From positions 3,414,358 through 3,478,357 of the forward strand of contig NC_061862.1 of the NCBI RefSeq assembly GCF_907164915.1: a stretch of DNA of 64,000 bases. The letters are read 5' to 3'. The DNA is from Impatiens glandulifera. Lineage: Eukaryota > Streptophyta > Magnoliopsida > Ericales > Balsaminaceae. Positions 49,420-60,301 of this stretch are shown here, one piece after another (the first letter of the stretch is position 1; every line of letters starts with the position of its first letter). The position numbers and the translations under genes are program-made. The notes below the pieces were generated by a model. The model made no database searches. It was given only the letters and a program-made list of their open reading frames with translations, and was not told where the DNA came from.

Positions 49420-49519
49420 ACGCGAAGGGCATGATCGTTACGCGAATGACACGATCGTCACGCGAAGGGCACGATCGTTACGCGAATGCCAGGATCGTCA
49501 CGCGAAAGGCACGATCATT
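49420..49519. repeat. Five-copy 20-bp repeat in an alternating A/B pattern
   Basis: Units at 49,420, 49,440, 49,460, 49,480 and 49,500 start ACGCGAA. Units 1 and 3 are of type ACGCGAAGGGCACGATCGTT; units 2 and 4 are of type ACGCGAATG.CA.GATCGTC; unit 5 is intermediate. Each carries a GATC/CGATCG palindrome and a CGCG. It is the most CpG-dense spot in a very AT-rich neighbourhood. Related half-units flank it (CATCGCGTA before; CGCAAAACGATCATGCC after). Confidence 0.92.
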
Positions 49520-49702
49520 CTGGATTTTTCACCGACTTTTCCTTCGCAAAACGATCATGCCTTTCGAGTTAATTATGCGGCGGAAGTAATTTCGTCAAAA
49601 TATTTTAAAATAATTATTTACGCAATTAAATTTATACGCTGGTCACCCACGCATTTATTGAATTTTTTAGAATCATTTCGTCAAAAAGTACATATATAAC
49701 AC

Positions 49703-49706
<4 letters not shown>

Positions 49707-49758
<52 letters not shown>
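49707..49758. repeat. (AT)n microsatellite
   Basis: About 26 AT units, uninterrupted. Confidence 0.95.
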
Positions 49759-49761
<3 letters not shown>

Positions 49762-49899
49762 CCGGCTAATTAAGGAGTACGAAGACAAATGAAAAGCTTT
49801 AATTAATTCAGCGAGACAGAAATGATAACTCATGTAAAGTTAAAAAAAAAAATATTCAACAATTTTTTTTTTCTTTTTAAAATTAGGGAGAACTACCCA

Positions 49900-50590
49900 T
49901 CTTAGACCATCTTCAACCGAAAAATATATTTTCAAACTCATTTTGGTATAAATGTCACATCAAACAGTAAATCTTCTCCAACCGAAAAACTCATTCTCAA
50001 ACCCAAAAGAATATTCTTATAATATTCTTCATTACATCAACTTTTATAACTTTTTAATATCACCCCATATATTTTACAATATTATATATTACACCACAAT
50101 ATTTTAATATCACCCAATTATTTTAAATTTATTATAAATAAATTATTAAAAATTCAAAAATTACAATACACAAACTAAATAAAAAATTATTTTTCACTAT
50201 TATGATCTTTTTAAATATTATTATAATATTTGAACATTATTATATTTTTTTTGAATATTATTATAATTTTTTTAACATTATTATAATTTTTTTAAATATT
50301 ATTATAAATTTATGTTATATAAAAAAATATTATATAAATGAATTAAATTATATAAATTATTAAAATAATAAATTATGTAAATAAGTTTAATGTATAAAAT
50401 GGACCTAAATTAAGTCTAAGGGTTAAATTTTAAAAGCAGAATAAATTTTGAGTTTATGAATAGTGCAAACACATATATGCGTTTGTAGGAGAGGTAAAAT
50501 GAGGGAAACTATTGGTATTGGTTGAAGTGAAAAAGGGGTTTTGGGTATAAGTATAAGTATGAATTTGGTGTTCGATTGGAGTTGCTCTTT
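49900..50590. mobile_element. MITE-like element with imperfect terminal inverted repeats
   Basis: The left end AGACCATCTTCAACCGAAAAA and the complement of the right end (AGAGCAACTCCAATCGAACAC) match imperfectly, in the style of the common plant AGAGCATCTCCAACC ends. A second internal TTCTCCAACCGAAAAACTCA follows the left end. The core is AT-rich with TTATAATTTTTTTAA repeats and no frame. The target duplication is not clear. Confidence 0.5.
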
Positions 50591-50599
50591 AACAAAAAT

Positions 50600-51890
50600 T
50601 CATTTTCTTTTAGAACTCCTTTCCTACATCGTGGTCATGGCCCCACTTGACCCACTTTTGTTGAAAACGTCTCATAGTTAGAATCAATCAACAATTTTAT
50701 TTTTAACATGTTTAAAATCTTTTCATTCTATTTTTCTTTAAAAAGATTATCATAATTATCCTATACATGAGTTAAAATTGAAGATTTTCAACCAAGGAAA
50801 ATTCAAATATTTTTTCTTGGGAAAATTATCCCAATTAAGTTTTTTACTATATACTTAATTATTCAACCAATGAAGATTCTAATATGAAACAAAGATATTA
50901 TCTCTTTAAATATTGTTTCAGTTAACTCTTTCTCACTCAATTGTGCCTTTTTTATTAATCATTCTAAATACGAATATATTTTTTCAAACAACCCAAAACA
51001 ACATAATAAAAGTTTGTTTTAGGTTGTTTTTTTTTTTTATCAAATACTTATATATTTTACCTTTTTTTATAAAATTTAAATTGTACAAATAAAAATACAT
51101 TATAATAATTCAATGAATAATCAATTAAAAAGTCAAATAATTTTAATTTTAGTTCGAACAACAATTTGTTTAAAAAAAAATCAAATAACCCAACATCAAA
51201 CTAGCTCTATATTTATTTTGCCTGAACCAATAGTATATAGACATGGAAACAACGACTTTTGGATTAAACAAACAAGTCAAAAATAACTATTCAATATCCA
51301 AACTATTCAAATTAAATATAAATTGGGCATACGCTGATCTGATTTATTTATTTAATTTATAATGTTTTGGACGGTTCCACCTATTATATGGAGCCGATAG
51401 ATGAAAATATAAAATCCTAAAAAAAATATATTTTTTTTAACAAAACAGAGAAGAAAACATATAAAAAACAGAAAGACAATCAAATTCGAATAAATACCCT
51501 TGACAAATACAGAATATTTTTAACACAAATTTGATAACTGGTATAACTTGTTAAGTAACATGTTATTTTAATTATTAAAAATTATAATATTATTTAAATA
51601 TATTAATATTTGGACCTTATTTTAAATTTTCTTTTAATTCACGAACATAACTAAATATTATTTTTTCTACATTTTTATTAATCAAATCATTTAATTTATT
51701 AATCAAAATACTGTATATATATATTTTAATTTTTTTTAAATTATCATTATATATTAATATTTTTAAAATTTTTTTTTTTTAATTTTTTTAAAAAAAACTA
51801 ACTTCCCAAAATCTCTCTACTAACTAATGTATCAAAGAATGTCCTATATATGTAACACCAAAGTCTTAAAGGTCTTTATTAACTAAAGTC
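50600..51890. other. Intergenic, upstream of UGT 2
   Basis: AT-rich, no gene or repeat recognised. Confidence 0.6.
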
Positions 51891-51892
51891 TT

Positions 51893-51930
51893 TATATAAT
51901 CATCATCAATGACGTAGAGATGTTATATAA
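51893..51930 (+). promoter_or_regulatory. Candidate TATA boxes of UGT 2
   Basis: Two TATATAA motifs (51,893-51,899 and 51,924-51,930) lie 172 and 141 bp before ATG 52,065, with TGACGTAG (an ACGT-core, bZIP-type site) between them. Either could set the start site. The leader would contain an in-frame ATG at 51,957. Confidence 0.4.
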
Positions 51931-52064
51931 TAGAATAAAATATTTTGTGGTGCAAAATGATAGTACTAAAGGTCTTTGTTTTGTTAAGCAAGAAAACAGT
52001 TGTTATAAATATTCAAAGAAAGAAGAAAGATTTGACAGAAGAAGGAAGAAGAAAAGAAAGATTA

Positions 52065-53525
52065 ATGGAGTTAGTAGTCATTCCATTTCCAGGCATAGGC
52101 CATTTGGTATCATTATTGGAGATGGCAAAGCTGTTAGTCGACAGAGATACTCGACTTACTGCAAATGTCATCGTCATCAACATGCCCGAAGGCCCTCCAA
52201 TCGACATCACTTCCATCAAACAATCCATCTCCACCGATAGAATACGTTTCATCGAAATCCCCAAGGACGAACGCGATTCAACCCGTGAGGTCATGAAGAA
52301 CACCGCCACATCCTTTACCAATTTCATCGGGACCCAGATACCCTTCATCCAAGACGCAATCACAACACACGTTATCAAACGCTCTGGATCAGGCCGCCTA
52401 ATCGCCTTTCTTGTTGACATGTTCTGTGTTAGCATGATGGATGTAGCCGAACAGGATTTCCGAGTTCCTAGCTATATATTCTTCCCATCTAATGCATCTC
52501 TACTCGGACTTTCTAACCATCTACTCACGTTAAGCGATAATGGACAGGACATCACCGATTTCAATGGGTCGGACGCTGAATTGGATGTGCCGGCCTTCCC
52601 AATTCCGTTTCCGGCTAAGGTTCTTCCGTGGAGGGTGATGGATAAGAATGGTGGGTCAGCTGCGTATTTAGATCTCGTTAGGAGTTTGAGAAGGGCAAAG
52701 GGGATCGTAGTGAACACGTTCTACGATGTGGAGCCGGAAGCAATAGAAGCTATATTGAATGATGAAGGATCCCCACCAATTTACCCAGTTGGTCCGATTC
52801 TCAATCTAAACAAGAGTGTCGGAGAAAAACGCGATGATATTGTGCAGTGGTTAGACCAGCAGCCTCCGTCGTCTGTAATATTCCTCTGTTTCGGGAGCAT
52901 GGGCAGCTTCGAAGATGCCCAGGTGAAACAGATGGCCATAGCCATAGAACGCAGCGGCCATCGATTCCTTTGGTCAGTTAGGCGTCCTCCAACGTCGAGC
53001 GGCGGAAAGCCTTGGTTAACCAGTGAATACAATGTGTTGGAGTTGGAAGAGGTTATGCCGGAAGGATTCTTTACCCGGACGGCGGAGATCGGGAAGGTGA
53101 TCGGTTGGGCTCCTCAGGTGGACGTGCTGGGGCATAAGGCGGTGGGGGGTTTTGTGACGCATTGTGGGTGGAATTCAACAATGGAGAGTTTGTGGTTTGG
53201 AGTGCCGACGGCGTCTTGGCCATTGTATGCAGAGCAGCAAGCGAATGCGTTTCAGATGATTAAAGTGCTGGACCTGGCGGTGGAGATTAAGATGGATTAT
53301 AGGAAAAATTGGACTAAGGGTGGAGAGGATATCGTTGTGGAGGCTGGGATTATTGAAAACGCGTTAAGGCAGCTGATGGATGAAGAAAATAGCATAGAGA
53401 ATCAAGATAGGCGGAAGAGGGTTAAGGAGATGAGTGAGAAGAGCAGGAAGGCGGTCCAGGAAGGCGGTTCATCCTATTTGTCTTTAGGCCGGTTTATTGA
53501 CGATATTACCAACATTCCTGCCTGA
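52065..53525 (+). CDS. UDP-glycosyltransferase, UGT71-like, intact (486 aa)
   Basis: Plant family 1 glycosyltransferase, expected to be a cytosolic glucosyltransferase for a small-molecule acceptor (unknown). MELVVIPFPGIGHL holds the catalytic His (H13), and AFLVDMF holds the paired Asp (D118). KGIVVNTFYDVEPEAIEA is UGT71-typical. The PSPG box W348-Q391 is canonical: WAPQVDVLGHKAVGG, then HCGWNSTMESLWFG, ending AEQQ (Gln for UDP-glucose). Single exon, normal length. The start was chosen because the family begins two to four residues before the conserved strand VVIPFPG. An in-frame ATG at 51,957 would add 36 Lys/Arg-rich residues with no family counterpart. It is closest to the gene at 12,851-14,326, in the opposite orientation. 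It is the best candidate in the window for a working enzyme. Confidence 0.95.
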   Translation: MELVVIPFPGIGHLVSLLEMAKLLVDRDTRLTANVIVINMPEGPPIDITSIKQSISTDRIRFIEIPKDERDSTREVMKNTATSFTNFIGTQIPFIQDAITTHVIKRSGSGRLIAFLVDMFCVSMMDVAEQDFRVPSYIFFPSNASLLGLSNHLLTLSDNGQDITDFNGSDAELDVPAFPIPFPAKVLPWRVMDKNGGSAAYLDLVRSLRRAKGIVVNTFYDVEPEAIEAILNDEGSPPIYPVGPILNLNKSVGEKRDDIVQWLDQQPPSSVIFLCFGSMGSFEDAQVKQMAIAIERSGHRFLWSVRRPPTSSGGKPWLTSEYNVLELEEVMPEGFFTRTAEIGKVIGWAPQVDVLGHKAVGGFVTHCGWNSTMESLWFGVPTASWPLYAEQQANAFQMIKVLDLAVEIKMDYRKNWTKGGEDIVVEAGIIENALRQLMDEENSIENQDRRKRVKEMSEKSRKAVQEGGSSYLSLGRFIDDITNIPA

Positions 53526-53627
53526 TCTACTTTAATTCCCGATCTTGGTTTTATTGTGGTTTTTTATTTTTATTTTTAAAACATACTATCCCATTTGAAT
53601 TTTAATTTTATTGTGATATTTCATCTT

Positions 53628-53632
<5 letters not shown>

Positions 53633-53697
<65 letters not shown>
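53633..53697. repeat. (AT)n microsatellite downstream of UGT 2
   Basis: About 65 bp of uninterrupted AT, about 110 bp after the UGT stop codon, so possibly within or near its 3' UTR. Confidence 0.95.
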
Positions 53698-53701
<4 letters not shown>

Positions 53702-53849
53702 GAGAGAGGTTAATTATAAAGTATTAATTTTTTTTTAAATGATTGACGTATATTAAAAATATGATAAAAATTGTTTAAGCAAAATGAAAAATCACTGAAT
53801 GAAAAAAATTACTCAATAAGTTATTTAGTTCGTAAATTTTATAGAAGAA

Positions 53850-54001
53850 CGCACTAGAGTAACCCGATGGAAAAAGTCAGCCAAAGAGACCAAACATGTC
53901 ACGGGTTCCATACCCACCGAAGGCGATTTGAATGGACTCGGAGTTTCATTGTTGTGGGTGTCATGATAATGTTAGTTTCCTTAATTCAAAAAAAAAAAAA
54001 T
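53850..54001 (+). mobile_element. Possible tRNA-derived SINE
   Basis: AGTAACCCGATGGA (about 53,859) resembles a Pol III A box, and GGGTTCCATACCC (about 53,900) a B box about 40 bp later. A unique body follows, then an A-run (53,988-54,000). The 64-codon frame across it has no known domain. Target duplications were not resolved. Confidence 0.4.
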
Positions 54002-54059
54002 CTTAGAGAAAAACGATTAATTCCTCGACTGACTCTACCAATTTTCTTAAACAGAAATT

Positions 54060-54750
54060 AAAAAACGTCATAATAACTTTAAGTTTTCTAATTATGATTT
54101 AATTATCATAATAATTAATCCTAATTTAAGCTTAACTTCCCCTCTAGATTATTTTAAATTAAAAAATTCAAAATATTATTTAATATTATTATAAATTAAT
54201 AATATTATTTATAAATTGGGGTATCTTAAATTTTCATGTTTATAAAATGTCTTTATCGAACTGAGTTAGAATAAAACAAAATTTGTTTTTGGAAAACGTG
54301 GGTTCGAGGTTGAACATTTAAAATTCATACCCTAATGTATAATAAGGTATAATGATAAAAACCTGGATGACAACAAATGCTGATATTGAAATAACAATTA
54401 TTCATAGGTGGGGATAGACTATCACAATAGTCTTATGCATGTTGGGGAATAGTCTTATCAACTTCTCCTAGGGAATTATGATAATAATCATGCTATGTCC
54501 ATCAAGAGATCATCGAACAATGTTTTTGTCATCTTCCGTCACAAGAAAGGGATGCATGTTACTTTGTCATGCTTTATGGTGCCTTATTTGTTTGTGGCGT
54601 GGGGAGCTTTGACAAAAGCTACTTGGGGATGGACTATTCCCAATTATGTTTCAAATATTGTTTGAAAATAGAAGAAACCTTAATTATATTAATGAATCAT
54701 GGTAACTTGGATTCAAAATGTGTCCGGGACTAAGCTACGAGCATTCAAAT
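54060..54750. other. Remnant, probably Ty3/Gypsy, left of the solo LTR
   Basis: About 54,340-54,720 has balanced base content and continues across the solo LTR to 55,960 once one GATCG is removed, so it is one older sequence. No coding frame is recognised. Confidence 0.35.
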
Positions 54751-54755
54751 GATCG

Positions 54756-55954
54756 TGTTTGATAAAATTGACCGGTTAATAAGAACTTAACAAAACAAAC
54801 TTATTGTGCAGGAACGGCCAAGAACTACAACCGGTCAAGTAATCAAACCGGCTAGAAGAAGCAAATGACAAATCCAAAACCTGAAGCTATCCGGTTGAAC
54901 TGAACAACCTATTAACATGATCAGTTGGAATGAAGTATTCAATCCAAATCCAAAGAACAAATCCAACGAGAAGACTATTTAGAGAAAGAAGTCAAGGATA
55001 TCAAATAAAGAACCATTTACAAATTGGTGCAAACAAACATTTTGGGTATATACAGAAGATGACATCAAAGCCTCAGACTGTGATATTGCCATATTGATGC
55101 AAGTGTGATGATACACTGCAGGCTGCAGAAGATTGCCTGAAAAACAGTTACCATTCTGGTATAAGTCAAAGGAGCAACTTCCCAGGTACATGCAACTGTC
55201 CAACCGACAGTTGCTATAATCAAGCAAAGACAAATTAAGCCGGTCTGCTCCATGCCTTGGAAGCCTAAACCGCATTTAATGCTATGTTGATCCTCTGCTC
55301 AATCAATCAGATTCAAGGATTATCCTAAAGGTATCCGTTGAAGAAATGTGACCGTTGTCACATTTTATCTATAAAAGGAGAAGCTAAAGAAGCTGAAGAA
55401 GTAATGTTATGAGCGAACAACAAGATACGCATGCACAGAGAAAACAAGTTACAAAGTGATCAAAAGTCCTTATCTCTCTAAAAGATTCAAAGCTTGTGTG
55501 TGTGTTTGTGAAGTGTTACAATTTCTATAAGAGTTGTAAGAGTGATTATCGAGCAGTAAATAAAACTCGATCGTGTATTATGTTTGAGTATTCCTTAGTG
55601 AATATCCTTCTCGTTGTTTGAGAAGAAAGGGTGACGTAGGAGTTTTATCTCCGAACATCCATAAAAACCTGTCTCGTGCTTTATTTCATACCGGTTCTAT
55701 ATCCTAACCGACTCATATCATTCTTACCGCCTTACTAACCTTCAAACCGACATTCTCCAAATCACATCTCTTTCCATCATGTGTGTGTGTTGTTTCAATA
55801 TGAAACAAACCACTTCTGCACTTGAACTTGGTTCAAGGGTTTGTGACAGCTTGTGATAACTAATTCTTAACCGGATTAGCACCAACCGTTGAGCGTTGTC
55901 AGAGATTATCCTTTAGCCGGACCCCAGGCCATTATCGGCGATCAAATCCTAACA
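54756..55954 (+). mobile_element. Solo LTR of the Copia D family (1,199 bp)
   Basis: Starts TGTTTGATAAAATTGACCGG and ends AAATCCTAACA, flanked by a perfect 5-bp duplication GATCG (54,751-54,755 and 55,955-55,959). No internal region. This is what unequal recombination between the two LTRs of an inserted element leaves. It contains the AAATGTG-8 nt-CACATTT palindrome (55,344-55,365) and TATAAAAG (55,370-55,377). Confidence 0.93.
55344..55377 (+). promoter_or_regulatory. Core promoter of the solo LTR
   Basis: AAATGTG, ACCGTTGT, CACATTT, 4 nt, TATAAAAG. The loop includes CCGTTG, a MYB-type core. Transcription from it would run rightwards, away from UGT 2. Confidence 0.6.
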
Positions 55955-55959
55955 GATCG

Positions 55960-57240
55960 GTAGAGATTATCTTGCTTAAAGAGACCGAGTTCCTTCTTCA
56001 CACATGTTAAGATATAGATGATAAATTCATTCTCGTGAAGACGATTATCCAAATTCTTAACTCGCAAGGAAGGTGACCGAGATGTGGGGTCTCGTTTAGT
56101 TATATTTTTGGTTGTGTTTGTTATGGGCCGCATTCCTTCGAAAGTTCAATTATTTCTGATATAGTTACAGAGAGAATTTCAATTTTCTAGTTTCGGGAAT
56201 TTTTTTCTCTTTTTTGGGGCTTCTAGGACATATCTAGAGGAATCAATACATTTTTGCTATTATGATAGTCATCGGGACAACCACCCGAGTAAACTTAAAC
56301 GATGATTTCATCTCAACCTACACAGGAGCATATATTATACGTATATGTATAGATTTTTTTAAGCCTTGAGTCTAGCTCTTTTTGTTCTTTTGTTATAAAG
56401 AGGAATGAGACGTCCTTTATCAAATTGTGCCTTTAGCTTGACTTTTGGGGTTTATTCCAGTTCTTTTTTAAAAAAGCCTTCCATAGAAGGTTAATTTTCT
56501 AGATATTCACATGGTACGAAAACGAGCTTATTAAAGATATCCATCGATTAGAGTTTCTTGGAAACTGGGGGTCATATTTGGGAGATTAATCATTGTTTGA
56601 TTAACAAAATTGCTCTTAACTTTTGCCTTTACTTATTTCCTAAAATCATTATCACTGGTTGGTGAAAAGTAGAACCAAGGTTCCCACTGTCTTCAGACTT
56701 ATGTGAGATAGAATTGGGAATTGTCGATTCCTTTTATTTTTTTATTGATTGAGACCGGACCTATATGTAGACTGCCTACATATCTTTCTTTTCACCTTGA
56801 CATATATTTTTTTTATTCCTTTGGAAGAATCAGGTATCACGTAGTTCTCCCTTCGTCATGACGTAGTTATACAAAACTAGAGGTCCATTAGTTCATTCGA
56901 GGATGAGGACTAAATCCGTTTTAATCCTTGTAAGGCTGGATTATGGGCCATCATAATCCTGGTAAGGCTAGATTGTGAATCGTCATAGTCCTAGTTGAAA
57001 TCACACATAATATCGTTTCTTCACCTTCAATTGTAAATAGGTGAACTATACCTCTAAAGAGGATTTTCTTAATTAGGAAGGGTCATTCCCATCGTGGTCG
57101 GAACTTGCCCCTAGAGTCTTACAGTCTTACAGTTCTCGGGTTCATTTGACCACCAAGTTACATTCTTTTAGGTTCATGGACTTGACCTTTCTATTAAAGG
57201 TATCGACATTTGTTTTTGGTAAACCTAGGTTTTGCATAAC
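55960..57240. mobile_element. Ty3/Gypsy (Tat/Ogre-like) non-coding remnant
   Basis: GACTGCCTACATATC (about 56,769), followed by GAATCAGGTATCACGTAGTTC-like sequence (about 56,828), is a pair I know from untranslated parts of Ogre/Tat elements. GATTATGGGCC and TAATCCTGGTAAGGCT-like repeats lie at 56,925-57,000. No protein domain. Its right side is interrupted by Copia D. Confidence 0.35.
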
Positions 57241-57245
57241 GCATC

Positions 57246-58469
57246 TGTTAGATAAAATTAGATCGGTTAAATAAAACTTAACAAAAACAAAACTCTTGTG
57301 CAGGAACAGGCAAAGGACCGAACCGGTCAAATTAAGAAACCGGTTAAGAAACGAAACCGGACAAAGAACTCAATAGGCCAAGTAACTCAACCGGTCAAGT
57401 TATCAATCCGACCAAAAATCTGACCGAACAAGAAAGACAAGATCGGTCAAAACAGAAGGACGGAAACACTAGACAGTCGGTCATTTAGAAGCCAAGGAAT
57501 AACCGGAAGTCATCCGGTTAACACACATAACCGACCAACATAAAAAGATACTTCGGGTATCCGTTGAGAATGATACCAAATGAACAGACTGAACATTGCC
57601 ATATTCATACAAGTCTGAGGAAAGTCTGCAGGCTGCAGAAGACCGTCCTACAAGATCTTTCCACTTCAGGATAATTCAGAAAGACAATCTTCCAAGTACA
57701 GACAACTGTCTAACCGACAGTTACCACATTGAGTAAAAGACAACCCTAGCCGGTTTGACCTACACACTGGAAGACGAGATCGCCAGGTCTGAATCACTGA
57801 ACCACTGCTCAGCCAATCAGATTCAAGGAAATGAAATGTGACCGTTGGCACATTTCACCTATAAAAGAAGGAGTTGAAGAGGAGTAAATGTGGGACACAT
57901 AAGGGATCTTTGAGAATTACAAGTTCTGAACTTTCAACATTTTGTGTTCTATCTCTAGAAAGCTTAAGCGCTTAGTTGAAGTATAATTCTACAATTTCGG
58001 TTAAAATTGTACGAGTGTTATCGAGCAGGAAATAAGTCTCGATCGGATTGTGTTTGTATTCCTTAGTGAATATCCTTCTCGCGGTTTCGAGAGGAAGGGG
58101 TGACGTAGGAGCTTTATCTCCGAACATCCATAAAAACCTGTCTTGCTACTTACTTTCTGCTTACTTTTACTTTATAACCGATCTGCACTAACCGACTAAT
58201 ACCGCTCCAACCGAATCACTAAGTCCCAAAAACTGACCCATCAATTTCCAAACCTGTCCTATTCAAAACCGGTTCTGCCTATCTTGTGAGTGTGCTGCTT
58301 CAACATAAAACAAACCACTTCCGCGCTTGAACCTGGTTCAAGGGTTTGTGACAGTTTGTGTAGTATTGAAACCCCGGTGTTAATCTCTAACCGGATTAAT
58401 CACCACCCTTTGAGTGAGACGCGATAACCGGCCAACCCCGGTCCCCCAGCCGCGACCTAGATCCTAACA
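57246..58469 (+). repeat. 5' LTR of Copia D (1,224 bp)
   Basis: TGTTAGATAAAATT...GATCCTAACA, with the TG...CA ends required for integration. The first 250 bp (U3) repeat AACCGG(T/A) motifs. A CCAATCAGATTCAAGG stretch (CCAAT box) lies at about 57,813. The LTR families at 2,372 and 54,756 are homologous over the whole length. Confidence 0.93.
57834..57867 (+). promoter_or_regulatory. Core promoter of Copia D
   Basis: AAATGTG (57,834-57,840), ACCGTTGG, CACATTT (57,849-57,855), CACC, TATAAAAG (57,860-57,867). The arms and the 4-nt gap to TATA are the same in the two other LTR copies. Confidence 0.7.
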
Positions 58470-58471
58470 AT

Positions 58472-58483
58472 TGGTATCAGAGC
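58472..58483 (+). other. Primer-binding site of Copia D (initiator tRNA-Met)
   Basis: TGGTATCAGAGC, two bases after the LTR end. It is the standard 12-nt match to the 3' end of plant initiator tRNA-Met. Confidence 0.95.
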
Positions 58484-58508
58484 AGTTAGTTTCAATACTC
58501 AAGCAAGC

Positions 58509-60301
58509 ATGTCTTTTGATAGGCCCCCAATGCTAGAAGGTGATGATTTTGCCAACTGGAAATCACGAATGCACCTGCACTTAATCACCATGGATGACGA
58601 GATGCAGTTCATCATAGTCGAAGGACCGATAATCATTGACAAGGATAGAAAGGACTGGACAGCTGAAGATAGGAGAAGAAACAATCTGGATAACCATGCC
58701 AAAAACTGCATCTCCAACGGTGTGGACAGAAACACGTATTGCAAGATCAGAGATTGCAAAACCGCAAAAGAAACATGGGAAACTGTTATACAGATTCATG
58801 AAGGAAATGAAAGAACCAAGGAAATGAAAGAACCAAGGAAAACAAGATAATGGTGGCTACTCAGAAGTTTGAAAACATCAAGATGAGACCGGGAGAAACA
58901 ATGAGAGAATACAGTGACCGGTTCACAGGTGTGATAGACGAGCTAGCAACTCTTGGCAAAAGGTATGACAACAAGGAAGTTATCATGAAAGCGTTAAGAT
59001 CTCTTCCAAGTGCATGGGATATGAAGACAATGGTGATGAGGGAATCAAACTGCCTAAGCAAGATAAAACTACATGATGTATTTGAAGATCTTAAGGCATA
59101 TGAGTTTGAAATGAGATCTAGGACTGAAGAAGAAGTCTCAGCCTCAACCTCAACCAGAGCACTGATCACATCCACAGAACCTGTTGCACCTGCACCGATC
59201 AGAACCGCTGAACAGTTCACCGAAGATGCCATGGCAATGCTTGCACATAAATTTGGGAGGTTCATGAAAAGAAGCCAACCGACAAACAACTACAACTATG
59301 GTGATAAATCTAATGTAAGATGCTATAACTGCAACTGTTTGGGACATTTCAAGTGGGAATGCAGAAAACTAAAGAGAGATGACCGGAAACCGGACAATCA
59401 AAATAATCGAAATAACTATCAACAAACCGGTGAAGGAAGTGAGGTTCAGAAAGCACTGATAGTCGATGATGGAGGTAGCTTATGGGCTCATAGTGATAGT
59501 GATGATGAACTCACATGCCTCATGGCAAATGAGGAACAAGTATTTGACTCTCCTTGTGAAGAATTTACTAAAGATGAGTTATATAATGCATTGAATGATA
59601 TGGTAGCAGAGTATAAGAACCTACTAACTCTATTACCTAAGCAACCCAACTTTAGAGTCGACCTTATAACACCCACCCTGACCGAACCAAAGATCATACA
59701 ACCTGATGAAACCCCTACCTTAGAAACCGAGTCAGCACCTGAACTATCCTCTGAAACCGAACAGCTCAATGAGTCAGTTCAAGAGATGACCGAGGAAGAA
59801 AATGCCCGACTCCAGTATAGAATGGCCGCATGGAAGAGATCTTGTGAAATGGTAAGAAAAATGTGTAGTTATAAAAGACACCCTACTTGCATGTTTGGTC
59901 TAGGTTACACAAACAATAGATCCCAAAGCCAAAAACACTTAGACAAAGTAAGGCTCACAAAGGATGATCTTCCCTTTGTAAGTTTTATAAGAAGTTCCTT
60001 AACCGCTGAAGAGGAACTAACTGCCTATTATCCGGAAGACAAACTAACCTATGTAGGTCCAACCGATTCTGAGAAATGGCTTCACCCTGAGAAAAGGAAA
60101 GCCAACCTATTCAATAATAGAAAAGCCAACCCACAACCGCATAGGACAAACCAAAGATCATCCCCACACAGGGCCTTCTTAGGAAAACAGAAAGATTCAA
60201 AACCGAGTGCAAGAAAAGTAGTTAAGACATTGACCAGGAAAGTTGTCCGCTTTGTCAAGGTCTGGATACCCAAGGGACTAATCGCCTATGGACCCAAGTA
60301 A
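58509..60301 (+). pseudogene. Copia D gag, split by a 17-bp duplication
   Basis: The first part (ATG 58,509; MSFDRPPMLEGDDFANWK) is a UBN2/DUF4219-like gag N-terminus; its frame ends at 58,850. The second part (58,850-60,301, 483 codons) continues gag: YSDRFTGVIDELATLG, SLPSAWDMK, then a CCHC zinc knuckle (C158, C161, H166, C171 of this part) for RNA binding, followed by a long acidic region. The break is explained by a 17-bp tandem repeat at 58,803-58,836, since one unit keeps the frame. The frame ends in TAA at 60,299-60,301, before the protease, which lies in another frame. Confidence 0.88.
58803..58836 (+). repeat. 17-bp tandem duplication that breaks gag
   Basis: GGAAATGAAAGAACCAA occurs at 58,803-58,819 and again at 58,820-58,836, with no difference between the copies. 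Confidence 0.97.

Noticed and set aside
51945..52064. N-terminal extension of UGT 2
   Set aside because: The longest frame begins at a TTG. The in-frame ATG at 51,957 adds Lys/Arg-rich residues absent from the family; ATG 52,065 fits the conserved start.
53867..54061. 64-codon frame downstream of UGT 2
   Set aside because: It lies across a SINE-like sequence with A-tail and has no domain.
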